Positions 49,715 to 58,630 are shown, numbered from the stretch's first letter. The stretch: 64,000 bases of DNA from Olsenella sp. An293 (GCF_002159495.1 NZ_NFIT01000011.1:1-64000); one strand, 5' to 3'. The notes: a model not told the origin generated them from the sequence alone. Numbers and translations: made by a program.

Positions 49715-52180
49715 ATGACGGCAGAGAAGAACCTGCGCGCGCGGCGCGTGCGCGACGAGCGACTGGCGGCCGTGCTGCGCGGTGAGGAGCTGCTGCTGTT
49801 TGACGGTGCCATGGGCACGCAGCTGCAGGAGCGCGGCCTTGCCGCCGGCGAGCTGCCCGAGCTGCTGTGCCTCACGGACCCGGAGAAGATCTCCGAGGTC
49901 CATGCGGCCTACGTCGCCGCCGGCGCCGACGTGGTCACCACCAACACCTTCGGCGCCAACGCGACCAAGCTCGGCGACGCCGCGAACGTCGAGGAGGTCT
50001 TCGCGGCTGCCGTCTCCTGCGCCCGCGCCGCCCGCCCGCGCTACGTGGCGGCCGACATCGGGCCCACGGGACAGCTCCTCGAGCCCATGGGCACCCTCGC
50101 CTTCGACGACGCCTACGAGCTCTTTGCCCGCCAGGTGCGCGCCGCGGACGCCGCGGGCGCGGACCTCTTCGTGATCGAGACCATGGCGGACCTCGCGGAG
50201 GCCAAGGCGGCCCTGCTCGCGGTGCGCGAGAACTCCGACCTGCCGGCCTTCGTCACCATGACCTTCCAGGAGGACGGTCGCACGTTCCTGGGCACCACGC
50301 CTGAGGTCGCCGCCGTCACGCTCTCCTCGCTCGGCGCCGACGCCGTGGGCATCAACTGCTCGCTCGGCCCGCGCGACGTGGCCCCGCTCGTGGAGCGCAT
50401 GCTGCCGTGGACGAGCTGCCCGGTGATGGCTCAGGCAAACGCCGGCCTGCCGCGCGTCGTGGACGGCGAGACCCGCTACGACGTGGGGCCCGAGGAGTTT
50501 GCCGTCTGCGTGGCCGACATGCTCGACGCGGGCGTGGGCGTCGTGGGCGGGTGCTGCGGGACCACGCCCGCGCACGTGGCGGCCCTGCGCGCGCTGCTCG
50601 ACGTTCGTCGGCCGGCGCCGCGCTCCCTGCGGGACTGCCTCACCGTGGCGGGTCCGCAGCGGCTCGTCGCGCTGGCGCCCGGCCAGGTGGGCGTCATCGG
50701 CGAGCGCATCAACCCCACGGGCAAGCGCAAGATGAAGGAGGCCCTGCGCTCGGGCAACCACGACCACGTGATCGCCGAGGCCATGGCACAGGAGCGCGCC
50801 GGCGCCCAGATCCTCGACGTCAACGCCGGCCTGCCCGAGATCGACGAGCGCGCCGTCATGTGCCGCCTGGTCTCGGAGCTGCTCTCGGTGACCACGCTGC
50901 CCCTGCAGATCGACTCCTCGGACCCGGCCGTCGTGGAGGCCGCCGTCCGCAGCTACCCGGGCAAGCCGCTCGTGAACTCCGTCAACGGCAAGGCGGAGTC
51001 GCTCGCCTCCGTGGTGCCCCTGGCCGCGCGCTACGGCTGCGCGCTCGTGGGCCTCACGCTCGACGAGGACGGCATTCCGCCCACGGCGCAGGGACGGCTC
51101 GCGGTGGCGCGCAAGATCGTCGCCGCCACGGACGCCGCCGGCATCCCGCGCCCAGACGTGGCGATCGACTGCCTCGCCATGGCCGCCTCCACCGACCAGA
51201 CGGCGCCGCGCGCGATTCTGGACGCCATCCGACTCGTGAAGGCGGAGCTGCCCGGCGTGCGCACGGTGCTCGGCGTCTCAAACATCAGCTTTGGCCTGCC
51301 CTTCCGACCGCTGCTCAACGCGACGTTTCTGGCGGCCGCCTTCGGGGCCGGCCTCGACCTCGCGATCATCAACCCCGGCGTGCGCCGCATGATGGACGTC
51401 GTCGACTCCTGGCGCGCGCTCTCGGGGGAGGACGAGCGGGCGCGCTTCTACGTGGAGCACTATGCGGACCGCTCGGACGCGCCGGCCGCGGCGTCCTCGG
51501 CGGGCGAGAAGAACGTCGAGCCCGCGACTGCGCCCGCGCCCGCCGGGCTTCTTGAGGACCCGGTTGAGCGCGCTCGGGCGCTCGTGCTCGACGGCCGCGC
51601 GGAGCCCATGGCAAGCGCCATGTCCGAGGTCCTTCTCGCCCACGACGCGCTCTTTGCGATCAACGAGGTGCTGGTGCCGGCCCTCGACGAGGTGGGTCGG
51701 CGCTTTGAGGCGGGGACGTTTTTCCTGCCGCAGCTCATGGCCTCGGCCGAGGCCGCCAAGGCGGGCTTCGAGACCATCCGCGCCGCCGCCGGGCCCGGGG
51801 ACGCCTCCGCGGGCAAGGGCGAGGTCGTCGTCTGCACCGTGCGCGGCGACATTCACGACATCGGCAAGAACATCGTCCGGATGCTGCTCGAGAACTACGG
51901 CTTCGACGTGATCGACCTCGGGCGCGACGTGGACCCGGAGGTGGTGGTCCGCACCGTGGAGGAGCGCCACGTGCGTCTGGTGGGGCTCTCGGCCCTCATG
52001 ACCACGACGGTGCCGGCCATGGCCGAGACCATCGAGCTTCTGCGCGAGCGGGCGCCCTGGTGCAAGGTCGTGGTGGGAGGCGCCGTGCTCACGCCCGAGT
52101 ACGCCCAGATGGTCGGCGCGGACTTCTACGCCAAGGACGCCACCGAGACCGCCCGCATCGCCGAGCAGGTCCTTGGTTGA
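49715..52180 (+). CDS. metH: Cobalamin-dependent methionine synthase, without activation domain
   Basis: 821 aa; ATG 49715 after GGGAGG. Domains in order: homocysteine-binding (DGAMGTQLQERG, zinc ligands in GINCSLGP and GGCCGTTPAH), folate-binding (GERINPTGKRKMKEAL, then VNSVNGK and NISFGLPFRPLLN), cap, and B12-binding with RGDIHDIGKN (cobalt-ligating His, ~711). The chain ends after the B12 domain; activation is supplied by the gene upstream. A linker at ~597 (ASSAGEKNVEPATAP) carries a TTCTCGCC octamer. The stop TGA lies within the first GGTTGACAGTC repeat. Confidence 0.96.
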   Translation: MTAEKNLRARRVRDERLAAVLRGEELLLFDGAMGTQLQERGLAAGELPELLCLTDPEKISEVHAAYVAAGADVVTTNTFGANATKLGDAANVEEVFAAAVSCARAARPRYVAADIGPTGQLLEPMGTLAFDDAYELFARQVRAADAAGADLFVIETMADLAEAKAALLAVRENSDLPAFVTMTFQEDGRTFLGTTPEVAAVTLSSLGADAVGINCSLGPRDVAPLVERMLPWTSCPVMAQANAGLPRVVDGETRYDVGPEEFAVCVADMLDAGVGVVGGCCGTTPAHVAALRALLDVRRPAPRSLRDCLTVAGPQRLVALAPGQVGVIGERINPTGKRKMKEALRSGNHDHVIAEAMAQERAGAQILDVNAGLPEIDERAVMCRLVSELLSVTTLPLQIDSSDPAVVEAAVRSYPGKPLVNSVNGKAESLASVVPLAARYGCALVGLTLDEDGIPPTAQGRLAVARKIVAATDAAGIPRPDVAIDCLAMAASTDQTAPRAILDAIRLVKAELPGVRTVLGVSNISFGLPFRPLLNATFLAAAFGAGLDLAIINPGVRRMMDVVDSWRALSGEDERARFYVEHYADRSDAPAAASSAGEKNVEPATAPAPAGLLEDPVERARALVLDGRAEPMASAMSEVLLAHDALFAINEVLVPALDEVGRRFEAGTFFLPQLMASAEAAKAGFETIRAAAGPGDASAGKGEVVVCTVRGDIHDIGKNIVRMLLENYGFDVIDLGRDVDPEVVVRTVEERHVRLVGLSALMTTTVPAMAETIELLRERAPWCKVVVGGAVLTPEYAQMVGADFYAKDATETARIAEQVLG

Positions 52181-52305
52181 CAGTCTCGTCAGGGGTTGAC
52201 AGTCTCGTCAGGGGTTGACAGTCTCGTCAGGTTATATTGTCAACCTTTGTCAAGGTTGACAATATAACCTGACGAGACTGTCAACCCCTGACGAGACTGT
52301 CAACC
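52175..52305. repeat. TTGACA family: three tandem units and a perfect 54-bp-arm palindrome
   Basis: GGTTGACAGTCTCGTCAGG is repeated in tandem at 52175, 52194 and 52213. Arms 52194-52247 and 52252-52305 are perfect complements with a 4-nt loop. The largest member of the family; its first unit supplies the metH stop codon. Confidence 0.93.
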
Positions 52306-52311
52306 CTGGCT

Positions 52312-52342
52312 CTGTCAATTGGGGGCTGTCCCCAATTGACAG
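52312..52342. terminator. 13-bp palindrome CTGTCAATTGGGG
   Basis: Perfect arms 52312-52324 and 52330-52342, loop GCTGT. Directly follows the TTGACA array and may close the methionine transcript. The rest of the gap to 52478 holds CTTATCTGACTATG and no clear promoter. Confidence 0.6.
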
Positions 52343-52478
52343 ACCGCTCGCCGGGCAAAGGTCCTTCTTGCCGAATACCGGACACTTTCTGGAAATCTGT
52401 CGGATACCCTTATCTGACTATGCCGCGGCCGAGGGGGCCGTGGCTGCAACAGACTCCAGAAGTGCAAGGAGAGGGCCT

Positions 52479-54305
52479 ATGGCTAGAATGCACGTCATGG
52501 AGCAGAGCGAGTCCCAGGCGATCATGTCGAGCATGCACGAGATGCTCGAGAAGCGCCTCTCGGTGAGCTCGCTTGCCCCATGCCCCGTCGAGTTCACGGC
52601 CTCTTACGTGGCGATGTGCGCCACCCAGAGCTGTGGAAAGTGCACACCGTGCAGAAACGGCCTGCGCATGCTGCGCCACCTGTTCAACGACGTGCTCAAC
52701 AACCGCGCCACGATGGAGACGCTCGACCTCATCGAGTCCACCGCGCGCACCGTCTATCTGTCGAGCGACTGCGCCATCGGCTACGAGGCCGGCGAGGTGG
52801 CCCTCATGGCCATCCGCGGCTTCCGCGACGACTTCGAGCACCACGTGCAGAAGCACGCGTGCGGATTTGCGCAGCACCAGACGGTGCCCTGCGTCTCGGG
52901 CTGCCCGGCCGGCGTGGACATCCCCGGCTACATCGCCCTGGTGGAGGCCGGTCGCTACACCGAGGCCGTCCGCCTCATCCGCAAGGACAACCCGCTGCCG
53001 CTGGTCTGCGGCCTGGTCTGCGAGCACCCGTGCGAGATGCACTGCCGCCGCGGCATGGTCGACGACCCGATGAACATCCGCGGCCTCAAGCGCTACGCCG
53101 TGGAGCACGCGGGCGACTACAAGCCCATCATCAAGGCCCCCACCAAGAAGCGCGTCGCCGTCGTCGGCGGCGGCCCGGCGGGCCTCTCGTGCGCGTACTA
53201 CCTCACGCTCATGGGCCACAGCGTCAAGATTTTCGAGCAGCGCCAGCACCTAGGCGGCATGCTGCGCTACGGCATCCCCAACTACCGCCTGCCGCGCGAG
53301 CAGCTCGACTCCGAGATCCAGTGGCTGCTCGACTGCGGCATCGACGTCGAGATGAACCACAGCGTCGACGGCGATGAGCTCAACCGCCTTCGCTCCGAGT
53401 ACGACGCCGTCTACCTCGCCATCGGCGCCCACTCCGACAAGAAGCTCGGGCTTCCGGGCGAGGACGCCGAGGGCGTCATGTCCGCCGTCCAGCTCCTGCG
53501 TGATATGGGCGACGACAACCCGCCCGACTTCGAGGGCCTCACGGTGGCCGTCGTGGGCGGCGGCAACGTGGCCATGGACGTGGCCCGCACCTCTGTGCGC
53601 CTGGGCGCCAAGAAGGTCGTCATCGCCTACCGCCGCCGCGTCGCGGACATGACGGCGCAGGACGAGGAGATCGCCGGAGCCGAGGCCGAGGGCTGCGAGG
53701 TCATGGACCTGCACGCGCCCAAGGAGGTCGTGGTGGACGAGTCCGGCCACGTCTGCGGCCTCAAGGTCGAGCCGCAGATCATCGGCGGCCTCAAGCGCGG
53801 GCGCCCCGCGCCGCGCACCGCCGAGGGCGGCGACGTCGTGGTCCCGTGCGACCGCGTGATCGTGGCCATCGGCCAGGACATCGACTCCGGCACCTTCGAG
53901 GAGCAGGGCATCCCCTGCAAGTGGGGCCGCATCGTGACCGACCCGGACGGCGCCGTGCCCGGGCAGGAGGGCCTGTTCTCCGGCGGCGACTGCCAGAGCG
54001 GCCCGGCCACGGTCATCCGCGCCATCAACGCCGGCAAGGTCGCCGCGGGCAACATCGACAACTACCTTGGCTACAACCACAAGATCGAGCTCGACGTCGA
54101 GCTGCCGCCCGTGCAGTTCAAGGGCAAGATCTCCTGCGCGCGCTGCGAGATGCGCGAGCGCGAGGCGTCCGACCGCATCCATGACTTTGACATCGTCGAG
54201 AACGGCCTCACCGACCAGGAGGCGCACCAGGAGGCGTCCCGTTGCCTGCGCTGCGACCACTTTGGCTTCGGTGCGTTCCGCGGGGGGAGGATCGAGCAGT
54301 GGTAA
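52479..54305 (+). CDS. NuoF-type FeS / GltD-type flavoprotein, hydrogenase partner
   Basis: 608 aa; ATG 52479 (MARMHVMEQ) after AAGGAGAGGG. N-terminal ~110 residues: SCGKCTPCRNGLRML, the 4Fe-4S motif from the NuoF C-terminus (~50-60). Then a GltD-like domain with N-terminal Cys clusters (CVSGCPAGVDIPGYI, CGLVCEHPCEMHCRR), an FAD site VAVVGGGPAGLSCAYYLTLM and an NAD(P) site VAVVGGGNVAMDVART. The end has CARCEMREREAS and CLRCDHFGFG. No NADH/FMN domain of NuoF. It overlaps the hydrogenase start, so it is the likely electron-input subunit from NAD(P)H. Confidence 0.9.
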   Translation: MARMHVMEQSESQAIMSSMHEMLEKRLSVSSLAPCPVEFTASYVAMCATQSCGKCTPCRNGLRMLRHLFNDVLNNRATMETLDLIESTARTVYLSSDCAIGYEAGEVALMAIRGFRDDFEHHVQKHACGFAQHQTVPCVSGCPAGVDIPGYIALVEAGRYTEAVRLIRKDNPLPLVCGLVCEHPCEMHCRRGMVDDPMNIRGLKRYAVEHAGDYKPIIKAPTKKRVAVVGGGPAGLSCAYYLTLMGHSVKIFEQRQHLGGMLRYGIPNYRLPREQLDSEIQWLLDCGIDVEMNHSVDGDELNRLRSEYDAVYLAIGAHSDKKLGLPGEDAEGVMSAVQLLRDMGDDNPPDFEGLTVAVVGGGNVAMDVARTSVRLGAKKVVIAYRRRVADMTAQDEEIAGAEAEGCEVMDLHAPKEVVVDESGHVCGLKVEPQIIGGLKRGRPAPRTAEGGDVVVPCDRVIVAIGQDIDSGTFEEQGIPCKWGRIVTDPDGAVPGQEGLFSGGDCQSGPATVIRAINAGKVAAGNIDNYLGYNHKIELDVELPPVQFKGKISCARCEMREREASDRIHDFDIVENGLTDQEAHQEASRCLRCDHFGFGAFRGGRIEQW

Positions 54306-56023
54306 ACCTCACTATCGACGGCCGCGCCGTCAGCGTGCCCGAGGGAACGTCCATCCTCGACGCCGCCGCCCAGCTGGGCATCAAGATCCCGACGCTGTGC
54401 TACCTCAAGGACCTCAACGAGATCGGCGCCTGCCGCGTCTGCGTCGTGGAGGTCGAGGGCATCGACCAGCTCGTCGCCGCGTGCAACAACACCGTGCTCG
54501 AGGGCATGGTCGTGCGCACCAACAGCCCCAAGGTCCGTGTGGCGCGCCGCATGAACATGGAGCTTCTGCTGGCCACGCACGACTCCGAGTGCACGAGCTG
54601 CGTGCGCTCTGGCAACTGCACCCTGCAAACGCTTGCCAACGACCTGGGCATCTCCGACCTTCCCTACGAGAAGCGCCTCATGCACGACCCGTGGGACAAG
54701 ACCTTCCCGCTCATCCGCAACAACGACAAGTGCGTCAACTGCCTGCGCTGCATCCAGGTGTGCGAGAAGATCCAGGGCCTGGGCGTCTGGGACCTCGCCA
54801 ACCGCGCCACGCACACGAGCGTGAACGTCCGCGGCGGCCAGGACATCCGTGAGTCCGACTGCACCCTCTGCGGCCAGTGCATCACGCACTGCCCGACGGG
54901 CGCCCTGCGCGAGCGCGACGACACCGGCAAGGTCTTCGACGCGCTGGCCGACCCCGAGAAGGTCGTCGTGGTGCAGATCGCGCCGGCCGTGCGCGCGGCC
55001 TGGGGCGAGAGCCTCGGCCTCGAGCGCCAGGACGCCACGGTGGGCCGTCTCGTGGCGGCGCTGAGGCGCATGGGCGTGGACTACGTCTTTGACACGAACT
55101 TCTCGGCCGACCTCACCATCATGGAGGAGGGCACCGAGCTTCTGCACAAGCTCGCGCACCGCGAGGAGAACACCTTCCCGATGTTCACCTCCTGCTGCCC
55201 GGGCTGGGTGCGCTACGTCAAGGCCGTGCGCCCCGAGCTCACCGACCAGCTCTCCACCTCCAAGTCCCCGGGCCAGATGTTCGGCGCCATCACCAAGAGC
55301 TACTTCGCCGAGCTCAAGGGCATCGACCCCAAGAACATCTTCTGCGTCGAGATCATGCCGTGCGTGGCCAAGAAGCACGAGGTCGCCATCCCCGTCATGA
55401 ACGACGCCTGCGGCGATCCCGACGTCGACGTCTCGCTCACCACGCGCGAGGTCGACCGCATGATCCGCGCCGAGCACATCGACGTCACCACCCTGCCCGA
55501 GGAGAAGTTCGACGACCCGCTGGGTACCGCCACGGGTGCCGGCGTCATCTTCGGCGCCACGGGCGGCGTCATGGAGGCCGCGCTGCGCACCGCCTATCAC
55601 GTGGTCACCGGCGAGACCCCGCGTCCCGACGCCTTCTCCGAGATCCGCGGCCTCGACGGCTGGAAGGAGGCCACGTTCGACCTGGCGGGCACCCCGGTGC
55701 GCGTCGCGGTGGTCCACGGCCTCGCCAACACGGCCTTCCTGCTCGACGCCATCGCCGAGGGCGCCGTGGAGTACGACTTCGTCGAGGTCATGGCCTGCCC
55801 GGGCGGCTGCGCGGGCGGCGGCGGACAGCCCATTCACGACGGCGAGGAGCTCGCCGGCGTCCGCGGCGACGTCCTCTGGGGCCTCGACCGCAAGGCGAAG
55901 CTGCGCAACTCCTACGAGAACCCGGCCATCCAGGCGCTGTACCGCGACTACCTGGGCGAGCCGCTCTCCGAGCGCGCGGAGGAGCTCCTGCACACCGACC
56001 ACCACGCCTGGTCGATCCACTAA
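54299..56023 (+). CDS. [FeFe] hydrogenase catalytic subunit
   Basis: 574 aa; GTG 54299 with GGGGGGAGG upstream, overlapping the partner's stop by 7 nt. Order: 2Fe-2S ferredoxin domain (CRVCVVEVEG), His-Cys3 cluster (HDSECTSCVRSGNC), two 4Fe-4S clusters (CVNCLRCIQVC, CTLCGQCITHCPTGAL), then H-cluster motifs TSCCPGW (L1), MPCVAKK (L2), MACPGGCAGGGGQP (L3), and the small-subunit-like end. All cluster ligands are present. Soluble; exchanges H2 with NAD(P)H through the upstream flavoprotein. Maturases HydEFG are not in the window. Confidence 0.95.
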   Translation: MVNLTIDGRAVSVPEGTSILDAAAQLGIKIPTLCYLKDLNEIGACRVCVVEVEGIDQLVAACNNTVLEGMVVRTNSPKVRVARRMNMELLLATHDSECTSCVRSGNCTLQTLANDLGISDLPYEKRLMHDPWDKTFPLIRNNDKCVNCLRCIQVCEKIQGLGVWDLANRATHTSVNVRGGQDIRESDCTLCGQCITHCPTGALRERDDTGKVFDALADPEKVVVVQIAPAVRAAWGESLGLERQDATVGRLVAALRRMGVDYVFDTNFSADLTIMEEGTELLHKLAHREENTFPMFTSCCPGWVRYVKAVRPELTDQLSTSKSPGQMFGAITKSYFAELKGIDPKNIFCVEIMPCVAKKHEVAIPVMNDACGDPDVDVSLTTREVDRMIRAEHIDVTTLPEEKFDDPLGTATGAGVIFGATGGVMEAALRTAYHVVTGETPRPDAFSEIRGLDGWKEATFDLAGTPVRVAVVHGLANTAFLLDAIAEGAVEYDFVEVMACPGGCAGGGGQPIHDGEELAGVRGDVLWGLDRKAKLRNSYENPAIQALYRDYLGEPLSERAEELLHTDHHAWSIH

Positions 56024-56051
56024 TTCAAAAGGGGGCTGACTCCTTTTGAAT
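56023..56051. repeat. Short palindrome ATTCAAAAGG
   Basis: 10-bp perfect arms (56023-56032, 56042-56051). ATTCAAAAGGGG also forms the outer tip of the giant hairpin at 14168-14282, so this may be a minimal member of that family. It overlaps the last base of the hydrogenase stop codon. Confidence 0.7.
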
Positions 56052-56055
56052 CTCT

Positions 56056-56096
56056 GGGCCCGGACCGTCTACCCCCACGGTCCGGGCCCGCTTTTG
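56056..56096 (+). terminator. Rho-independent terminator of the hydrogenase operon
   Basis: GGGCCCGGACCGT (56056-56068), 8-nt loop, ACGGTCCGGGCCC (56077-56089), then GCTTTTG. A perfect 13-bp stem. The following gap to 56251 has no feature. Confidence 0.9.
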
Positions 56097-56251
56097 TGTC
56101 ACCGACGCCTGCAGCGCCGGGCGTGTCGCCCGCGGCCGCCGGGCCCTCTCGCCTGCGGAATGCGGGGTGCCTCGTGGCGGGACGGCCCTGCGCGGGAGCC
56201 ATTCGGCCCCTCGTCCGGGCCATCCCGCGCCACGGCCGATGGCCGGCCCGG

Positions 56252-58630
56252 CTAGGCGCCCAGTCGGGCCCGACCCCACTCGGCCACGCGCTCCTTCATG
56301 CCGGCTACGTCGAGCACGCCCTCGGCGAAGCCCTTGCGGATGAGGCACTCGGGCACGAGCTCGTCGTACTTCTCGAAATAGGGGATCTCTGCGGGGTAGA
56401 GGAGCTCGTTTGGGTCCTCGAGGCGCTCCGCCGCGTCGCACACCACCGAGAAGAATGCGCGCTCGTCCTCGCGCATGACGAAGGTCATGAAGTACGGGCG
56501 CGACGAGTTGACGCCCTTGATGCCGAGCTCGCCCGCGCACTTGATCTTGATGAGGCGCTCGAGAGCGAGAAACGCGTAGCTGCCCAGCCACGGAAGCAGA
56601 CAGTACATGGTCTGCTTCTTGTCGTTCTCTCCCAGGCAGACGAGCGGCCCCTCGTTGAGGCGGGAGCTCCGTGCCACGAGGCGCGCCTGGCGCAGTCGCG
56701 CCCGGGCGTGCGTCATGAGATAGGGGTAGGCGGCGCTCTCCTCGAGGACGCGTCGCATGCGCTCGAGGACGTGCGTGTTGATGTCTCCCGCAACGTCGCC
56801 AAAGTAGGCGGGGACCTTTCCCTTGACCTGCGTGACGTAGAGCAGGTGACGCTCGTGGTCCACCTCGTCGACGATCCACACGTGCCCCGCGATTGCGACC
56901 TTCTCGCCGGGCGGGGGCGGGGCGCAGAGCGTGCCGATCTCGGTGGAGTCGCAGCGCACGGTGTACTCGACGTTCTCCTGGAAGACGGCGTAGAACTTGT
57001 ACGAGCTCGTCACGCGCTCGCCCGCGAGGCCCACGATGAGGCCGCCCGACTCCGTCTGCTCGATGAAGTCGTTTCTCAGGAGATGGCGCAGGAGCTCGCG
57101 GAAGTCGTCCGTGCTCACGCGATGGAAGTAGGTGAGCGTGAGCACGCGGCTCGCGAGCTGGGCGGGGGAGAGCTCTCCCTCGGAGGCGAGCGTTGCGAGC
57201 GTCTGGTGGCAGAGCAGGCTGTAGGGCAGGCGGTCGAGTCGCGGCGGCTCCACCCAGCGCTCCTCGCGGTAAAGCTCGACGAGCGCGATGCCCTGCAGCA
57301 GCTTCCACGGCACGGTCTCCGGGAGCAGCGTCCTGGGCTCGGGCTGGTCCTCGCGCATGACGAACCACATCTCGGGCGGCCGCTCGCGCCGGCCCGTGCG
57401 GCCCATGCGCTGCAGGAAGCTCGAGACCGTGAACGGCGCGTCGATCTGAAACGCCCGCTCCAGACGCCCGACGTCGATGCCCAGCTCGAGCGTGGCCGTT
57501 GCCACGATGGAGAGCTCCGAAGCCTCGTCGCGCATCCGTTCCTCCGCGCTCTCGCGGATGGCGGCGGAGAGGTTGCCGTGATGGATGAGGAACCGGTCGT
57601 CCTCCCCGTTGAACTCGCAGTATGCCCGCAGCGTCGTGCAGACCTCTTCCGCCTCCTCGCGGGAGTTCGAGAAGATCAGGCACTTGTGCCCGCGCGTGTG
57701 CTCGAAGATGTAGCCGATGCCGGGGTCGGCGTTGGCTGGCGCGACGTCCGTGGGGGCCTCCTGGGGCCGGGGCTGTATCTTCGTGCTCTGACAGTCCTCG
57801 CTGCGCCGCGAAGCTGCGCGCGGAGATACAGCCCCGGCCCCAGGAGGCGCCGTGACGGGCTCCACCGACACCACGTCCGCTTCGACCACGCCTGATGCCG
57901 ACTGGGCCGCGCCCTCGTCCGCCTGGGGGTCGGTGGTGTAGAAGTGCTCCATCGAGATGCGCCAGGTGCGTGGGGGCTCCTCGACGCGGGGGATGACGGT
58001 GCTGCGTCCCGTGCCGGCGGCCAGAAGCGCACCCACCGCCTCCGGGTCCCCGATGGTGGCGGAGAGCCCGATGCGCCGCGGCTGCACGCCCGCGAGGCGC
58101 GCCAGTCGCTCGATCAGGCACAGGCACTGGCCGCCGCGGTCCTTCCGCAGCAGCGCGTGCACCTCGTCTATCACCACGTAGCGCAGGTCGCAGAAGAGCT
58201 TGGAGACGGCCGCGTGACGGCGCATGAGCAGCGCCTCGAGCGACTCCGGCGTGATCTGCAGGATGCCGGAGGGACGTTTCATGAGCTTGGCCTTGTGCGA
58301 GGACGAGACGTCGCCGTGCCAGTGCCAGACGGCGACGCCCGCCTCCTCGCAGAGGTCCGTGAGGCGATAGAACTGGTCGTTGATCAGGGCCTTGGTGGGG
58401 CCGATGTAGAGCGCGCCCACCGACGCCGGAGGGTCCTCCCAGAACTCCGTGAGGATGGGGAAGAACGCCGCCTCGGTCTTGCCGGAGGCCGTGGAGGCGC
58501 ACAGCAGCACGTGATCGCTCGTGTCGAAGATGGCCTCGCCAGCTGCAACCTGAATGGCACGCAGGCTCTCCCACTCGTGCGCGTAGATGAAGTCTTGGAC
58601 GAACGGTGCGTAGCGCTCGAAGATGCCCAT
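56252..58630 (-). CDS. Lhr/BrxHI-like superfamily II helicase with a palindromic insert
   Basis: 792 aa from ATG 58630 (an ATG 12 nt upstream is possible). Helicase motifs: STASGKTEA (Walker A), DEVH (VVIDEVHALL), GLSATIG, and motif VI QRMGRTGRRERP. The C-terminal half (~430-790) resembles Lhr-type helicases, including RYVVIDE-to-PTKAL spacing. Between the two RecA lobes (~230-300) lies a low-complexity stretch that includes a 93-bp palindrome read in frame (~261-292). In BREX type 2 loci BrxHI is an Lhr-like helicase found with BrxD; a BrxD-like ATPase lies 1.9 kb upstream here, after unrelated plus-strand genes. Confidence 0.88.
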   Translation of the reverse strand: MGIFERYAPFVQDFIYAHEWESLRAIQVAAGEAIFDTSDHVLLCASTASGKTEAAFFPILTEFWEDPPASVGALYIGPTKALINDQFYRLTDLCEEAGVAVWHWHGDVSSSHKAKLMKRPSGILQITPESLEALLMRRHAAVSKLFCDLRYVVIDEVHALLRKDRGGQCLCLIERLARLAGVQPRRIGLSATIGDPEAVGALLAAGTGRSTVIPRVEEPPRTWRISMEHFYTTDPQADEGAAQSASGVVEADVVSVEPVTAPPGAGAVSPRAASRRSEDCQSTKIQPRPQEAPTDVAPANADPGIGYIFEHTRGHKCLIFSNSREEAEEVCTTLRAYCEFNGEDDRFLIHHGNLSAAIRESAEERMRDEASELSIVATATLELGIDVGRLERAFQIDAPFTVSSFLQRMGRTGRRERPPEMWFVMREDQPEPRTLLPETVPWKLLQGIALVELYREERWVEPPRLDRLPYSLLCHQTLATLASEGELSPAQLASRVLTLTYFHRVSTDDFRELLRHLLRNDFIEQTESGGLIVGLAGERVTSSYKFYAVFQENVEYTVRCDSTEIGTLCAPPPPGEKVAIAGHVWIVDEVDHERHLLYVTQVKGKVPAYFGDVAGDINTHVLERMRRVLEESAAYPYLMTHARARLRQARLVARSSRLNEGPLVCLGENDKKQTMYCLLPWLGSYAFLALERLIKIKCAGELGIKGVNSSRPYFMTFVMREDERAFFSVVCDAAERLEDPNELLYPAEIPYFEKYDELVPECLIRKGFAEGVLDVAGMKERVAEWGRARLGA
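57756..57848. repeat. Core-and-arm palindrome copy C inside the helicase gene
   Basis: Perfect 25-bp arms (57756-57780 and 57824-57848) surround a 43-nt core that begins CGTGCTCTGACAG (57782) and ends GAAGCTGCGCGCGG (57823). The core ends match copies A and B at 32.8-33.0 kb. Total 93 bp, a multiple of three, so the reading frame stays open. Confidence 0.85.

Noticed and set aside
52175-52305. Tandem TTGACAGTCTCGTCAGG units as a CRISPR array
   Set aside because: Units abut with no spacers and form one palindrome; no cas gene is nearby.
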